The translations under genes and the position numbers were made by a program. The notes beneath the pieces are model-generated. The model was not told the DNA's origin, searched no databases, and worked only from the letters and a program-made list of their open reading frames with translations. Shown one piece after another: positions 1 through 9,147 of a stretch of DNA of 64,000 nucleotides (position 1 is the first letter of the stretch; each line of letters opens with the position of its first letter). Source of the stretch: Nothopassalora personata (lineage: Eukaryota; Ascomycota; Dothideomycetes; Mycosphaerellales; Mycosphaerellaceae); the NCBI GenBank assembly GCA_033816765.1, contig CM066288.1, positions 496,001-560,000 on the forward strand, in the 5' to 3' direction.

Positions 1-371
1 TAGCACGTGCGAACAACACAGTATTCACTGCAAGATAATATTCAAGAGCTATAGGGACTATATCGCTAAGAAAGATCAAGTTGCTAAGAGCTAAGGTGAG
101 AGCGCGTCGGACGGACCGATATCCGGACCTGGGTCAGGTAAATGGGCTAGCGTTCTACGACGCCCACTCCCACCAGATGATGCGGTAGTTCACCATTCGT
201 GGCATATGCTTAGCAAAACTGGACTGTAGCCTCGCTTCCCTGTCTTGGCGTTGCCGCTGTCTGGAAAACTAGGCGAGCAACAGCAACAATTAGCCGATAC
301 ACTGACGCATCCGTTCAACTATGTATGGGAATCGCGGGTTCAGGGTATAAATTCTTTCATGACAGCATCTA
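1..371. other. No recognisable gene
   Basis: I see no coding region here that resembles a known family. The stretch lies upstream of the GMC oxidoreductase relic and may contain its former promoter. It is not strongly depleted in CA/TG, so it does not look RIP-altered. Confidence 0.5.
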
Positions 372-2502
372 ATGTGGCTCAAGACGGTGGTTCCAAGTTG
401 GTTGCTTGCAACCACTGTCGTGGCGGCACCAGGGCATCATGCTCATGAGGTGCTTCACCACAATCACAGACGTGCCAACGAGACTGGCGACTATGAATAT
501 GTGATCGTTGGGTCTCGCCCAGGAGGAGGCCCTCCTGCCGCGCGACTCGCTTTGGCAGGACACAAAGTCCTCTTGATCGAAGATGGCGGCGACAAGCATG
601 GGGTCAACCAGACAGTTCCTGCGTGAAATCTCCAATCCACCGAGGACCCAGCCATTTCATGGAACTACTTTGTGACGCACTAGAAAGATGAAAAGCGACA
701 GGCGAAGGACTCTAAGATGACATACTGACTGAAAAATGGCAGCTACTGCATAGGAAATTATCCACCCGAGGGAGCTGAGCCACTTGGAATCCTCTATCCA
801 CGAGCTGGCGCCCTGGGAGGATGTGCTGAGCACAATGCTGCTATTACTACTTATTCCTTCGAAAGCGACTGGACCTTGCATCAGAATCTTACTGGAGACG
901 ACTCTTGGGCGCCCTCAAAAACGCGATCGTATTTCAAGAAGCTCGAGCGAGCGCAGTACCTAACAGGCGAAGTTCATGGTACTGACGGAGAGTTCGCGAC
1001 CAGTTTGACCGACTTGGCACTCATTGCTCGTGATCTCCGAGTCCTATCTGTTGTGATCTCTGCCGCCTTGGCACGTGGGGAATCGGTACGTCTTCTGACA
1101 ACGCGATCTTGTACTGATGATACGGTTGCCAAGAACATCGTTCAGCTCTTTGGTTCACACAGTGACTGGCTTGGCCAATGTCCTGGTCACTGACTTGAAC
1201 GCCGAATACGAGGGCCGTGATCAGAAGCAAGATTACTTCCAAATTCCACAGGCTTTTGACAGGGACACCGGCAAGCGGAGCAGCTCTCGAAATTTCTTTT
1301 GTGAGGTTGCCGATGCTAAGAAGGACGATGGTAGCCGCCGCTATCACCTAGACATCAAGCTTAACACACTAGCGACAAAGATACGCTTTGATCAGACTGG
1401 CTCGACTTCGAAGGCTGTTGGCGTGGAATACCTGTCTGGAGGATATCTTTACGCTGCCAGCCCACTGTTCAATAACAAAAATGGCACATCTGGCTATGTT
1501 TCTGCTAGCAAAGAAGTCATCGTCTCGGCTGGAACGTCCAACACTCCGCAACTGCTCAAACTGAGTGGCGTAGGACCACGCGAAGAGCTTGAGAAAATCG
1601 GTACGATTCGATTTGTGGACATCTCCACGCAACTATCGAGTATAGCTAACACCATTCTCTTCGCCAGGTATCAAAGTCGTCAAGGATCTTCCAGGCGTTG
1701 GCAAGAACATGCAGGATCGATATGAGATCAGTTTTGTTGGTCAAACCGACTCCGGAGCGAAGTTAGACATCTCGAAGGACTGTACCTTTAGTCACGCGGA
1801 CAGCGACCCGTGCCTGGACAAGTGGCAGACCGGAGTCAGCCCTCTCGGTGGAGGCCCATACGCAACTGGTGGAGGGTCTGTCGGCGTAACTCTGAAACCG
1901 TCCGCTGCGAGCGAATCTGAGGTCCCAGATCTCTTCATCGTCGGAGCCCCTGCCCTGTTCGGAGGCTACTACCCAGGTTACGCATACGACAGTACTCACC
2001 CAGGCAATCTATGGTCGTGGCTCGCCCTGAAGGTACACAGTCACAACAACGCGGGCACTATCACCTTATGTTCTGCCAACCCTCGCGATGTCCCTCAAAT
2101 CGACTTCAACTCCCTCGATGAAGGCAACACTACCGACAACGGAGATGTGAAGGATCTTCAGGCTTTGTACGAAAGTCTGTCCTTCGGAAGGGAGGCTTTC
2201 GATAAGCTCATCCCGCTTGAGGGCAACTTTAAGGAACTCAAGCCTGGAAGAAACGTCACCGGTGAGGATGCTCTCCAGGAATATGCAAGAGAGAACACAT
2301 GGGGTCATCATGCTTGTTGTACGGCCGCCATTGGTGCAGACAGCGATCCAAATGCAGTGCTGGATGGCAAGTTTCGAGTTAGATGTGTGGACGGTTTGAG
2401 AGTGTTGATGCTTCCATTTTCAACCGGATTCCGGGTACTTTCATTGCGATACCCATATACATTAGCAGCGAGAAGGCGGCGGATGACATTCTCAATGTTT
2501 AA
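372..2502 (+). pseudogene. Decayed secreted GMC (FAD-dependent) oxidoreductase
   Basis: Relic of a flavin alcohol oxidase/dehydrogenase of the glucose-methanol-choline family. The first ATG opens a typical signal peptide ending VVAAP, followed by the FAD-binding segment YVIVGSRPGGGPPAARLA, in which an expected Gly of the GxGxxG core is Arg. In-frame stops lie at 624 (TGA), 681 (TAG) and 726 (TGA). Coding resumes in the same frame to about 1150, then shifts frame near 1150-1190. The family signature SAGTSNTPQLLKLSGVG lies at about 1530-1575. A 67-bp intron (1601-1667, GTACGA...CAG, branch-like GCTAAC) restores IGIKVVKDLPGVG. The active-site region WGHHACCTAAIG is at about 2297-2335. A one-base loss near 2405 throws the last 30 codons out of frame; in the other frame they read the usual FNRIPGTF end and stop at 2500-2502. 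The TGG-to-TGA type stops are not RIP-like. Clearly broken; exact substrate unknown. Confidence 0.9.
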
Positions 2503-2641
2503 TTAATTGAGGTTAAAAGGGTACGGGCCAGGAGCCTGCCGAACACATTGATACATAGCATTTTATTCAGGATGGGGCATTGATCTGCTCCCCTTTGGAA
2601 ACAAGACAGTCCCAAGTCTTTGTAACACCCTGTAGGTTTTG
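2503..2641. other. Short tail-to-tail intergenic spacer
   Basis: 139 bp between the ends of the convergent GMC relic and the kinase-like gene. It probably contains both 3' ends; no clear motif seen. Confidence 0.4.
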
Positions 2642-4075
2642 TCATGAAGCCTCAGCAGCCTCAAGTAACCAAGTCTTCCACTGCTCGTCTTCTAAAATAG
2701 ATCTCACACGCGCCTCTAGCCATTGAGTGTTCCCCCAAAATCCCCAGGATGCTGTCACACAGAGAGATATGTTAGCTTGACTTGTGAAGCTCACTGCAGA
2801 AGCCCGCCATGCATCTCCGGCTCGACGACCACGTACCTTGAAACCTCAGCCAATCCACGAGAGCCGTCTTCCAGTGTCGTTCGAAAATGTCCCACGGGTA
2901 GTCTTTACCGGAGGTCTCCTTGAGAATTCCGCGGTATTGTTCGAGGAGGGCTCGTTCGCCTTGATGCATTTGTCCACCAGTGCCATCATCTGAGCCTACG
3001 AGTAGTTCCAGTGGCACTGAGCAGGTGAAGAGCTTCGCGAGGTCGCAGACGCATAGGCCGAGTCCCACGTACTGGAAGTCATAGAATGCTACATCGTCTC
3101 CGGAGGTCGTGGTGAAGAGATTCTCCGATTTGACATCGCCATGGATGAGGGTCTCATACTCGGAGATGGCAGACATGGTCCTCTGTTCAGGTGAGGGTGA
3201 AAGCACTTTCGCTACCAGCTCGGCTATACTTTGCATGGAAGGTGCAGCAGGTATGCATAGCAGTTCAGGCCATTCCGAATGCTGATCGTTGCAGAGCGAT
3301 TGGTATTCTTTCCGTCGGGTGGCGAGGTAGCTGTGGCATCTTAGTCGAGTCAATGATAGCATAGCAGGTATTCGTACGTATAACCACCGTTCAGCCAGAC
3401 GCCGCGACCTTCAGCATTGCTGTTCGCGATAACGATGGCCTCTTCGAGAGGCGGCTTCCTCATGTCAACCCGGCTCAATTCATCTCGTCGAGCCCTCCAG
3501 AAGCCGTGGAATGTTGCCAGCCACTTGATGGCACTGGCGACCTGCGTTTCGTTCAGCTCTCCTCGCTTCTCGCCTGCTACTGGAAAGCTCTCCTTGAGAT
3601 CTGTTAGAATCATGGCAATAGTACTCTTATCTCCAGTTTCTTCGTTGATGCTGGCCAGACACTCGGACACGGCAAGATGCGAAGGCATCAAAGGAGCCAG
3701 ATGTGTGTAGAAGAATTGTTCGACCTGGTAGGAGAAGACTTTGCGTAGATGGCCTTCATCTTGTGCTTTGCTGGTATCTTTTGGCGGTGTGACGAGCTTG
3801 AGGATAAGTGGTTGCGTTCTTTTAGACGAAGCTGTAGCTGCGTAGGTCGTTCTCTGTACAGCCTCCAATCTGACAATGTGGCCATATCCTGCCCAGAGCT
3901 GCTGGAGTGGCTTGACTGAGATGACTTTGAGTCCTTTCGCTTTCAATAAGTCATCGGCAATGCTCTTGATATCGTCTGTTGAGTGCATTGTTATATGGGT
4001 GTAAAGGTAGTAGATGACAATGCCGAGAAGGAAGAAGAAAGCTGTGTGAAGGAGCCGCCGATTGAAAGGCATCAT
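2642..4075 (-). CDS. Membrane-anchored choline-kinase/APH-like small-molecule kinase, three exons
   Basis: Spliced model: exons 4075-3378, 3330-2837 and 2751-2642, giving 433 aa. Both introns fit: 3377-3331 (GTACGA...CACAG) joins GGYT to YLATRRKEYQ, and 2836-2752 (GTACGT...GACAG, branch-like GCTAAC) joins WLRFQ to ASWGFWGNTQW, after which the frame runs to TGA at 2644-2642. Without the second intron the protein would end in an unrelated tail. Residues 7-25 form a hydrophobic, probably membrane-spanning helix. The kinase-like core has the Brenner motif HGDVKSEN (about residue 296) and DFQ (about 317), as in the aminoglycoside phosphotransferase/choline kinase (CHK-like, ecdysteroid-kinase-like) fold. 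The substrate cannot be told from sequence. The gene looks intact and not RIP-altered. It lies 376 bp downstream of the isomerase gene on the same strand and is convergent with the GMC relic. Confidence 0.85.
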
Positions 4076-4451
4076 GCCAGCCTACCGCGAGCATTTCATG
4101 TCGGGAACAAGCGCCCTCAAATTTCTGTGTAGCAGCTTCGCGAGTCCGTTCGATGGGAAGCGCCATGCTGCAGGAGAAGGATGGCGATCTTTGAAGTTCA
4201 ATGTTGTTGCACGAAAGTCGGAGTCAGGTGCAGCAACAAGATGCAAGAGAAGACATAATATCTTGAACGATGTGCCTCTGCTTCAGGTCAAGAAGGGAGC
4301 AGTGTAAGTTGGAAAGCGCTCAACGAGCTGTCACTGAAGCAAAGCCTGTTCGCCAGTCCATCAGACCGGACTATCATACCCATGAATTCTGTCGATATAT
4401 ACCTCCCATGTCTCCCAACTCCATCGTAACTCACACCTTCCTCCATCTCAT
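4076..4451. other. Intergenic region between kinase-like and isomerase genes
   Basis: 376 bp holding the 5' flank of the kinase-like gene and the 3' flank of the isomerase gene. Open frames here are short and resemble nothing known. No RIP signature. Confidence 0.5.
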
Positions 4452-5333
4452 TTACAACTTGTGCCTCTTCTCCCCACTCGCAACCTTCCTAAACTCCTCT
4501 TGTGGCACCCCCTTCATGAAGACTTCCAAGCCCGAAAACACCTCCTTCACCCCAATCGAATCGTAGAGATCCCTCTCCGGCCCTCTCATCAACGCCTTTA
4601 TCCTCACGAGACTATCCGGAACCAGGTGCTCTCCCAGTCGGTTCTCCACCTCCTCCAACACTCTCTGCAGAAATCCTTTGCTGTCCTCCGGCTTCGTGTC
4701 GAAAGTCTTGTTCACGAATCCGCACCCCACCAACTCCTCGCAGGTGATCCTCTTGCTCATCAACAGAGCTTCTGGGCCCCTGGCAGGTCCCAGGCGATTC
4801 AGCATTGCCCTACTGCTTAGTCCCTCCGCGACCAGTCCCAAGGATGTGAACGGACAGAGGAGGTATGTGTGTGGAGCGGCGTAGACGAAGTCAGACATTC
4901 CGACGAGCGCGGCAGCGATGCCTACGACGGGGCCATTGAGGGCGGTGACGAGGATTTTGCGGTGCGTGTAGAAGGCTTGAGTGATGTTGAGGTTGTAGGC
5001 GGCGAAGGATTGGAGCCACTGCTTGTATTGTTCGTCTTTGGGGCCGGAGTTGCGCCCGGCGACGGAGACGTCGGCGCCTCTGTGAGGGATATGAGTAGGA
5101 GGTGGCCTGGGAGGGGGAGGAGGGACTCACGCGCTGAAGAAACGACCTGTCCCTGTAAGGACTGTGATGAAGATGTCGTCTCGGCCGTCGATGTGGCGCA
5201 TTAGTTGGGAGAGGTTGAAGAAGAGGTCTTGACTGAGGGCGCCGAGTTTCTTAGGTTGGTTGATGCGGATTATGGCGACTCGGCCTTGGGTTGAGAATTG
5301 GATCTCGTCGACGGGTTTCGGTGCTGCGTCCAT
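4452..5333 (-). CDS. Peroxisomal enoyl-CoA hydratase/isomerase family protein (delta3,delta2-enoyl-CoA isomerase-like)
   Basis: Spliced model: exons 5333-5131 and 5079-4452, intron 5130-5080 (51 bp, GTGAGT...CACAG), giving 276 aa. The join turns GRFFSA into GRFFSAGADVSVAGRN, the CoA-binding/oxyanion-hole segment of the crotonase fold, and exon 2 is then open throughout. The second oxyanion segment is ALNGPVVGIAAALVGMSDFVYA. FTSLGLVAEGLSS contains the Glu used as general base in isomerases of this group; the next residue pair is GL where many relatives have GG. The C-terminus is KRHKL: the last three residues HKL fit a peroxisomal targeting signal type 1, as expected for an isomerase that handles unsaturated fatty acids during peroxisomal beta-oxidation. 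The length fits the family. An enoyl-CoA hydratase role is the main alternative. Confidence 0.88.
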
Positions 5334-5827
5334 GGTGAGAGTAGTGGTAACTGTGTGGTAGTGGGGGAGAGTGATTTGGTGGTGAGGAAGCAGGAAGATT
5401 CAATACTCAGTAGTAGTTAGATATGGCCTACCGATCACGAGTCATTGCGGCTGACATTGAGCCTACACAAGACGAAGTGAAGCGAAGCGGTTGGATGCGG
5501 TGGACGAGATGGAAGGTTTGATTGTTGAGCCGATACCCGAACGGAGGGTCAGCTTCTGCTCCTTCACGACAGGCGATCTGCAATGGTGGCCACGAGTCTT
5601 CAGGACAGCAGAGCCTTGTCACGACCGTAACAGGCTACATCCGGGCCATACCAGACATGCATTCGTCGTAAGCATTGCGGTCAGCTGTCTATCAATCGCC
5701 TCGTACTGGTTACTGGCAAGACATGTAACGCTGTCATATCGGCTGTTGTATTTAGGTATTTGACGAGTACAAGCTTCCAGATTGAAACGATAGGGTGGAT
5801 TAGTAACCCTTATAAATTGCCACAAGG
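5334..5827. other. 5' flank of the isomerase gene; edge of the gene island
   Basis: About 490 bp with no supported gene; short open frames look spurious. It includes the isomerase promoter region (no clear TATA box identified) and marks the switch from ordinary genic DNA to transposon-derived DNA, which starts at about 5.8 kb. Confidence 0.5.
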
Positions 5828-6082
5828 TGTGAGACTATCTAGCTATAGAAAACAGTGTAATATAGTGTGTATGTGCTAAGTCCTAACTAACATAGACCTT
5901 AGTTACCTGATTTACAACACTCCCCCTTTAGACTAACTACTATAAAGACAGTCTAATTAACTTAATATTACCTATGTTGCTATATTAGTCTCGAACACCT
6001 TTACTAGTTCTAGATACTAGGTTTCTACTATAAGCAAGCATATACTAAGGATAGTAATCTTGTTAGATTTATATATATAAGA
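5828..6082 (-). repeat. RIP-altered retroelement remnant (left part), probably Copia-like
   Basis: TA-rich sequence low in CA/TG. A possible LTR end lies at 5919 (...TTTACAACA), followed by a C-rich block CTCCCCC that would be a polypurine tract on the minus strand, so the body of the element would lie to the right. No second LTR was found, so the class is uncertain. It is interrupted at 6083 by element A1 and continues at 8456. Confidence 0.4.
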
Positions 6083-6398
6083 TGTTACGGTCCGGTACGA
6101 TCGTGCACGTGGAAGAACTTCATTCGTTGGGAATAGGGACACGCGCTGCCAATGAGCGGGCGCTCTTGTGTGACTCATAGCAGAGCGCTCTTAGTGCTCT
6201 ACCGAGAGAGCAGGACAGACCGCGCCAAGACATGGCACTATATAGACGACGCTCTTTTGCAAGTAGATAGGAGCTTCGTGCTCAACTCATTTCAAGTATA
6301 CACCATATACTGTTTGGAACCACTACCTTCTCAACGAGTCAGAGACATCACTGCAAAGATCCAAGCCCAGTTGGGATAACGTACAGCGGTTCCTAACA
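6083..6398 (+). repeat. A1 5' LTR
   Basis: 316 bp. The TATA box TATATAG is at 6239-6245. Upstream U3 has short palindromes, for example AGAGCGCTCT at 6182-6191. GTGCTCAA at 6279-6286, about 40 bp after the TATA box, is complementary to TTGAGCAC just inside the element and could be the 5' end of the transcript acting as self-primer. Short open frames in it have no family match. Confidence 0.9.
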
Positions 6399-6401
6399 AC
6401 T

Positions 6402-6409
6402 TTGAGCAC
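6402..6409 (+). promoter_or_regulatory. Putative primer-binding site (self-priming type) of A1
   Basis: TTGAGCAC begins three bases after the 5' LTR and is complementary to GTGCTCAA at 6279-6286 inside the LTR. I saw no tRNA-type TGG start at this position. Inferred by analogy with Tf1. Confidence 0.5.
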
Positions 6410-6424
6410 CACCACCAGGGCACT

Positions 6425-7423
6425 TTGCATATGTCTGGGAGAGACGCTACCCGGAGTCCGTCACGACAACAGCCACAGTCAACTGGCATCACGGAACGAA
6501 TGAGCGAAATGTTGATTACAGGAAGCAGCAAGAACAACAACACTCCTATGGGTATGCTGAACCCATTGGACCACCACCGTGCACCTAAGGTGTCTACGCC
6601 GGAGACGTTCGACGGGACCAAGGACAAACTGGAGGCTTTTCAACTGCAGGTTCAGTTGTACCTTCACTTCAACGCACACCAGTTTCAAGGCGAGGCTTCT
6701 AAAGTCTTGTACGCCGCATCCTTCCTACGAGGAAAAGCAGCTAGAGGATTCCGACCATACCTCAAGGACTGGCTACACAACCAGGGCGAGGGAGAAACAC
6801 CGAAAACGGAAACTCGAAAAATTTTCCACGACTACGACGAGTTTGAGACGAAACTCGATGATCTATACGGGATACCAAATGAGGAGGTATACGCCGACCG
6901 ACATATCCGACAACTTCGACAGACTACTTCTGTAGCGCTGTACGCCTCAGAATTCCAAGGATATGCCGCCGACCTGGAATGGAACGACGCAGCTTTGCGA
7001 TCGCAGTTCTACCTCGGGCTGAAAGACAACGTCAAAGCCGAACTATCCCGAAACGCCAGCGTCGTTACGCTAGGGGCGATGATCAAGGCAGCAAAGGAGA
7101 TCGACGAAAGGCTCCAGGATTTGAGGTACGACCGATTCGTACAGCCTGGATACCAGAGACCCGCCGCGGGCGGAAGAGGGGGCTTCAAGGCCAGAAGTCA
7201 GGACCCTAATGGTTACGGAGACCCAATGGAATTGGACGTAACGGAACGTAGGACAGGAAGGGGGCTGAAGAGCAAAGGTTCCACCTGCTACGTATGTGGC
7301 GAGCAAGGCCACTTTGCAAGAAACTGCAAGAAGAAGAACATGGTTAGCCGCGAGTTCAACGCAATGATTCGCGAAGAGAATACATACCAGGAATGCGAGA
7401 ACTTCTTCTCGAAATCTGCCTAG
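6425..7423 (+). CDS. gag: Gag-like protein of element A1 with CCHC zinc knuckle
   Basis: 332 aa structural protein expected to form virus-like particles and bind element RNA. The middle part (about residues 60-230, including KLEAFQLQVQLYLHF and LYASEFQGYAADLEW) resembles the retrotransposon Gag capsid domain. Residues near 295-308 are a zinc knuckle CYVCGEQGHFARNC (CX2CX4HX4C). The ORF starts 26 bp after the LTR and is fully open. The copy in A2 differs at only about seven positions (for example L/S in SEM(L/S)ITG, D/E and F/H near residue 237-241, and three near the C-terminus). No Pol follows. Strong conservation of the frame suggests recent activity. Confidence 0.9.
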   Translation: MHMSGRDATRSPSRQQPQSTGITERMSEMLITGSSKNNNTPMGMLNPLDHHRAPKVSTPETFDGTKDKLEAFQLQVQLYLHFNAHQFQGEASKVLYAASFLRGKAARGFRPYLKDWLHNQGEGETPKTETRKIFHDYDEFETKLDDLYGIPNEEVYADRHIRQLRQTTSVALYASEFQGYAADLEWNDAALRSQFYLGLKDNVKAELSRNASVVTLGAMIKAAKEIDERLQDLRYDRFVQPGYQRPAAGGRGGFKARSQDPNGYGDPMELDVTERRTGRGLKSKGSTCYVCGEQGHFARNCKKKNMVSREFNAMIREENTYQECENFFSKSA

Positions 7424-7535
7424 CAGAAACAACCTGAGGACAGCAAGGCATCAAACAGCGGCTTCTTGATTTGATGACCTAGGACACAGAAGTCAACACA
7501 ACGACACGGGACAAATGACTACTGGATATCACGAC
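7424..7535. other. A1 spacer between convergent gag and antisense ORF
   Basis: 112 bp. It matches the equivalent region of A2 well as far as about 7512 and then stops matching, so the border between the conserved and the exchanged part of the element lies just before the end of the antisense ORF. Confidence 0.7.
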
Positions 7536-8036
7536 TTACGACGGATGGCCATCGGGCCACGAGAACGGAGAAGCGAGGCCGGCTCCAAGAAGATCGCTCT
7601 CGAGACCAGGGAAGTCCGACAGTTCGGGGTCGTTCGGATCGAACTCTGTGTTGGCGGCGAGGTGGGCTACTTCCTCGTCGACCCGGGAGTTATTCATGTT
7701 TCGAACCTCGCGATTGCGACGGATCCGCTGACGGAGAGCCTCGATCTTTCGGAAAATGTCTTCCGCGGAAATCTTGAGCCGCTCTATCTCCTGCTCGTCT
7801 GACTCGATCTTCTCTGTCAACTCTTCCACGACGCGGTCGAGTTTCTCGAGGGAGGAGGTGACACAAGGTTTCCCGAGGCGGGTGCAGTTGGCACAAGACA
7901 TGATGGAAAAATCGGCAATGTAAACGCAGGGGCGCTGATTCCGGCAACAGTGGTCGCAAGGTTTAGAAGGAACAAAGGGATCAGCAAAGATTTTAGCAAG
8001 ACGACGTTTTTTGCGCTGGGCGGAGGACGAAGACAT
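7536..8036 (-). CDS. Antisense zinc-cluster (Zn2Cys6-like) coiled-coil protein of A1
   Basis: 166 aa, read against the element's sense strand. I chose the ATG at 8036 because the protein then starts MSSSS, as in A2; an in-frame ATG at 8102 is possible. Residues 8-15 are basic (RKKRRLAK). Cys27, 30, 37, 48, 51 and 58 give CX2CX6CX10CX2CX6C, inside the Gal4-type consensus (CX2CX6CX5-12CX2CX6-8C). Residues about 60-115 are charged heptad-like sequence typical of a coiled coil. The tail (about 125-166) is acidic with aromatic residues (DPNDPELSDFPGLESDLLG), like an activation domain. The ATG lies 103 bp from the 3' LTR, so transcription would start in or near the LTR on the minus strand. DNA binding and regulation are inference; a nucleic-acid chaperone is an alternative. 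Confidence 0.75.
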   Translation of the reverse strand: MSSSSAQRKKRRLAKIFADPFVPSKPCDHCCRNQRPCVYIADFSIMSCANCTRLGKPCVTSSLEKLDRVVEELTEKIESDEQEIERLKISAEDIFRKIEALRQRIRRNREVRNMNNSRVDEEVAHLAANTEFDPNDPELSDFPGLESDLLGAGLASPFSWPDGHPS

Positions 8037-8125
8037 GGTAAGAAAAGGGTGGTTGCGGAATTTGAACTTCGGAGGACAGGACCTACTTATGACTAACGAC
8101 ACGTGATCGCTGGGGCATCGATCCT

Positions 8126-8139
8126 AGGGAGGGGGATGG
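8126..8139 (+). promoter_or_regulatory. A1 polypurine tract
   Basis: AGGGAGGGGGATGG directly abuts the 3' LTR and would prime plus-strand DNA synthesis. The same GGGGGATGG is next to the 3' LTR of A2. Confidence 0.85.
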
Positions 8140-8455
8140 TGTTACGGTCCGGTACGATCGTGCACGTGGAAGAACTTCATTCGTTGGGAATAGGGACACG
8201 CGCTGCCAATGAGCGGGCGCTCTTGTGTGACTCATAGCAGAGCGCTCTTAGTGCTCTACCGAGAGAGCAGGACAGACCGCGCCAAGACATGGCACTATAT
8301 AGACGACGCTCTTTTGCAAGTAGATAGGAGCTTCGTGCTCAACTCATTTCAAGTATACACCATATACTGTTTGGAACCACTACCTTCTCAACGAGTCAGA
8401 GACATCACTGCAAAGATCCAAGCCCAGTTGGGATAACGTACAGCGGTTCCTAACA
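8140..8455 (+). repeat. A1 3' LTR
   Basis: 316 bp, appears identical to the 5' LTR, which implies recent insertion. It is followed by the TSD TAAGA. Confidence 0.9.
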
Positions 8456-8689
8456 TAAGAGACCTACTCTTAGACATACTTAGGCCTTATCTTTCCGCTT
8501 TTAGAAGTGAATAGAAGGTTCTCTCGGCTTAAGAAGGTCTAGCTAGGCAGTAACGTACAAACCTCGTAGGTACGCATAAAAGAAGCTAGTTCTTTACTAA
8601 ATAACTCTCTCTACTTTATACTACTTTACACCTCTCTTCCTACCTTTTTAGACTACTATATATACTTATACACCCTAACAACTACTACA
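8456..8689. repeat. RIP-altered remnant between A1 and Copia E
   Basis: Continuation of the remnant interrupted by A1. TA-rich with few CA/TG; no recognisable protein. It ends with the TSD CTACA of element E (8685-8689). Confidence 0.45.
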
Positions 8690-9147
8690 TATTACGTTAC
8701 AAGTGGTTAGAAGTTATAAAATGGGCTTATAAAGGTGTTTTAAAAGCAGGTAGTAGATTGCATATATCTAAGCTAGAATTAAAAGGGCTGCTTATAAAAA
8801 GGCTATAGGTAACTAATTAATGTTACCTGTTAAGATGTAGCATCTTAGGGGGAGCTAACAGTTAGGTTGTAATCTAATAGCCTAAGGCATCCACGATGAC
8901 TCAGCTTGTCGGAAGACACCTTCTCTCCCCTTTAGCTTAGATAGACATCTAACACAATCAACACATTGGTTCCTAATATATTGCTGCATGCCCTGTAGCT
9001 ATTAGCTAGTTGAAGATTAATCTCTTACTCCACTCCGCTGCTAACTACGTATCCTATAAGGTCTCAACTTTACATTACCTAATTCTTAGCCGCTACTACC
9101 TTAGGTTTAATTAGGCTACAGCGCCGGTATACGCTTAGATCGTAACA
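8690..9147 (-). repeat. Copia E 3' LTR, split by a solo LTR
   Basis: After removing 8828-9074 and one TSD copy it is 206 bp, the same as the other LTR. It begins TATTACG where TG is expected, which fits a RIP change of TG to TA, and ends CGTAACA. The C-rich stretch right after it (9148-9156) is the polypurine tract on the minus strand. Confidence 0.85.
8828..9074. repeat. Solo LTR inside the Copia LTR
   Basis: 247 bp, TGTTAAGATG...AACTTTACA, flanked by the 5-bp TSD TTACC (8823-8827 and 9075-9079). It starts with a hairpin TAAGATG/CATCTTA. It has more CA/TG than its host and so is probably younger. No matching internal region is in the window; parent family unknown. Confidence 0.85.

Larger units (their letters stand above)
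6083..8455 (+). mobile_element. Element A1: gag-only LTR retrotransposon with convergent antisense ORF
   Basis: 2,373 bp with identical 316-bp LTRs (TGTTACGG...TCCTAACA) and a perfect 5-bp TSD TAAGA (6078-6082 and 8456-8460). Internal order: self-priming-type PBS, gag ORF (+), about 110 bp spacer, an ORF on the minus strand for a zinc-cluster-like protein, then a polypurine tract next to the 3' LTR. There is no protease, RT, RNase H or integrase, so it must be moved in trans by another element. It is not RIP-altered although it sits in RIP-altered DNA, so it arrived later. A second copy with a different antisense ORF and U3 lies at 56216-58616. Confidence 0.92.

Noticed and set aside
1140..1215. 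Intron in the GMC relic explaining the frame change near 1150-1190
   Set aside because: The GT at 1153 with the AG at 1212 gives the wrong phase; no pair restored the frame, so I treat it as a frameshift.
4461..4820. Plus-strand frame of 119 aa over the isomerase gene
   Set aside because: Antisense to the conserved exon 2 of the isomerase; no family likeness.
5491..5825. Overlapping 68-90-aa frames upstream of the isomerase gene
   Set aside because: No recognisable domain, no splice logic and position in a promoter region.
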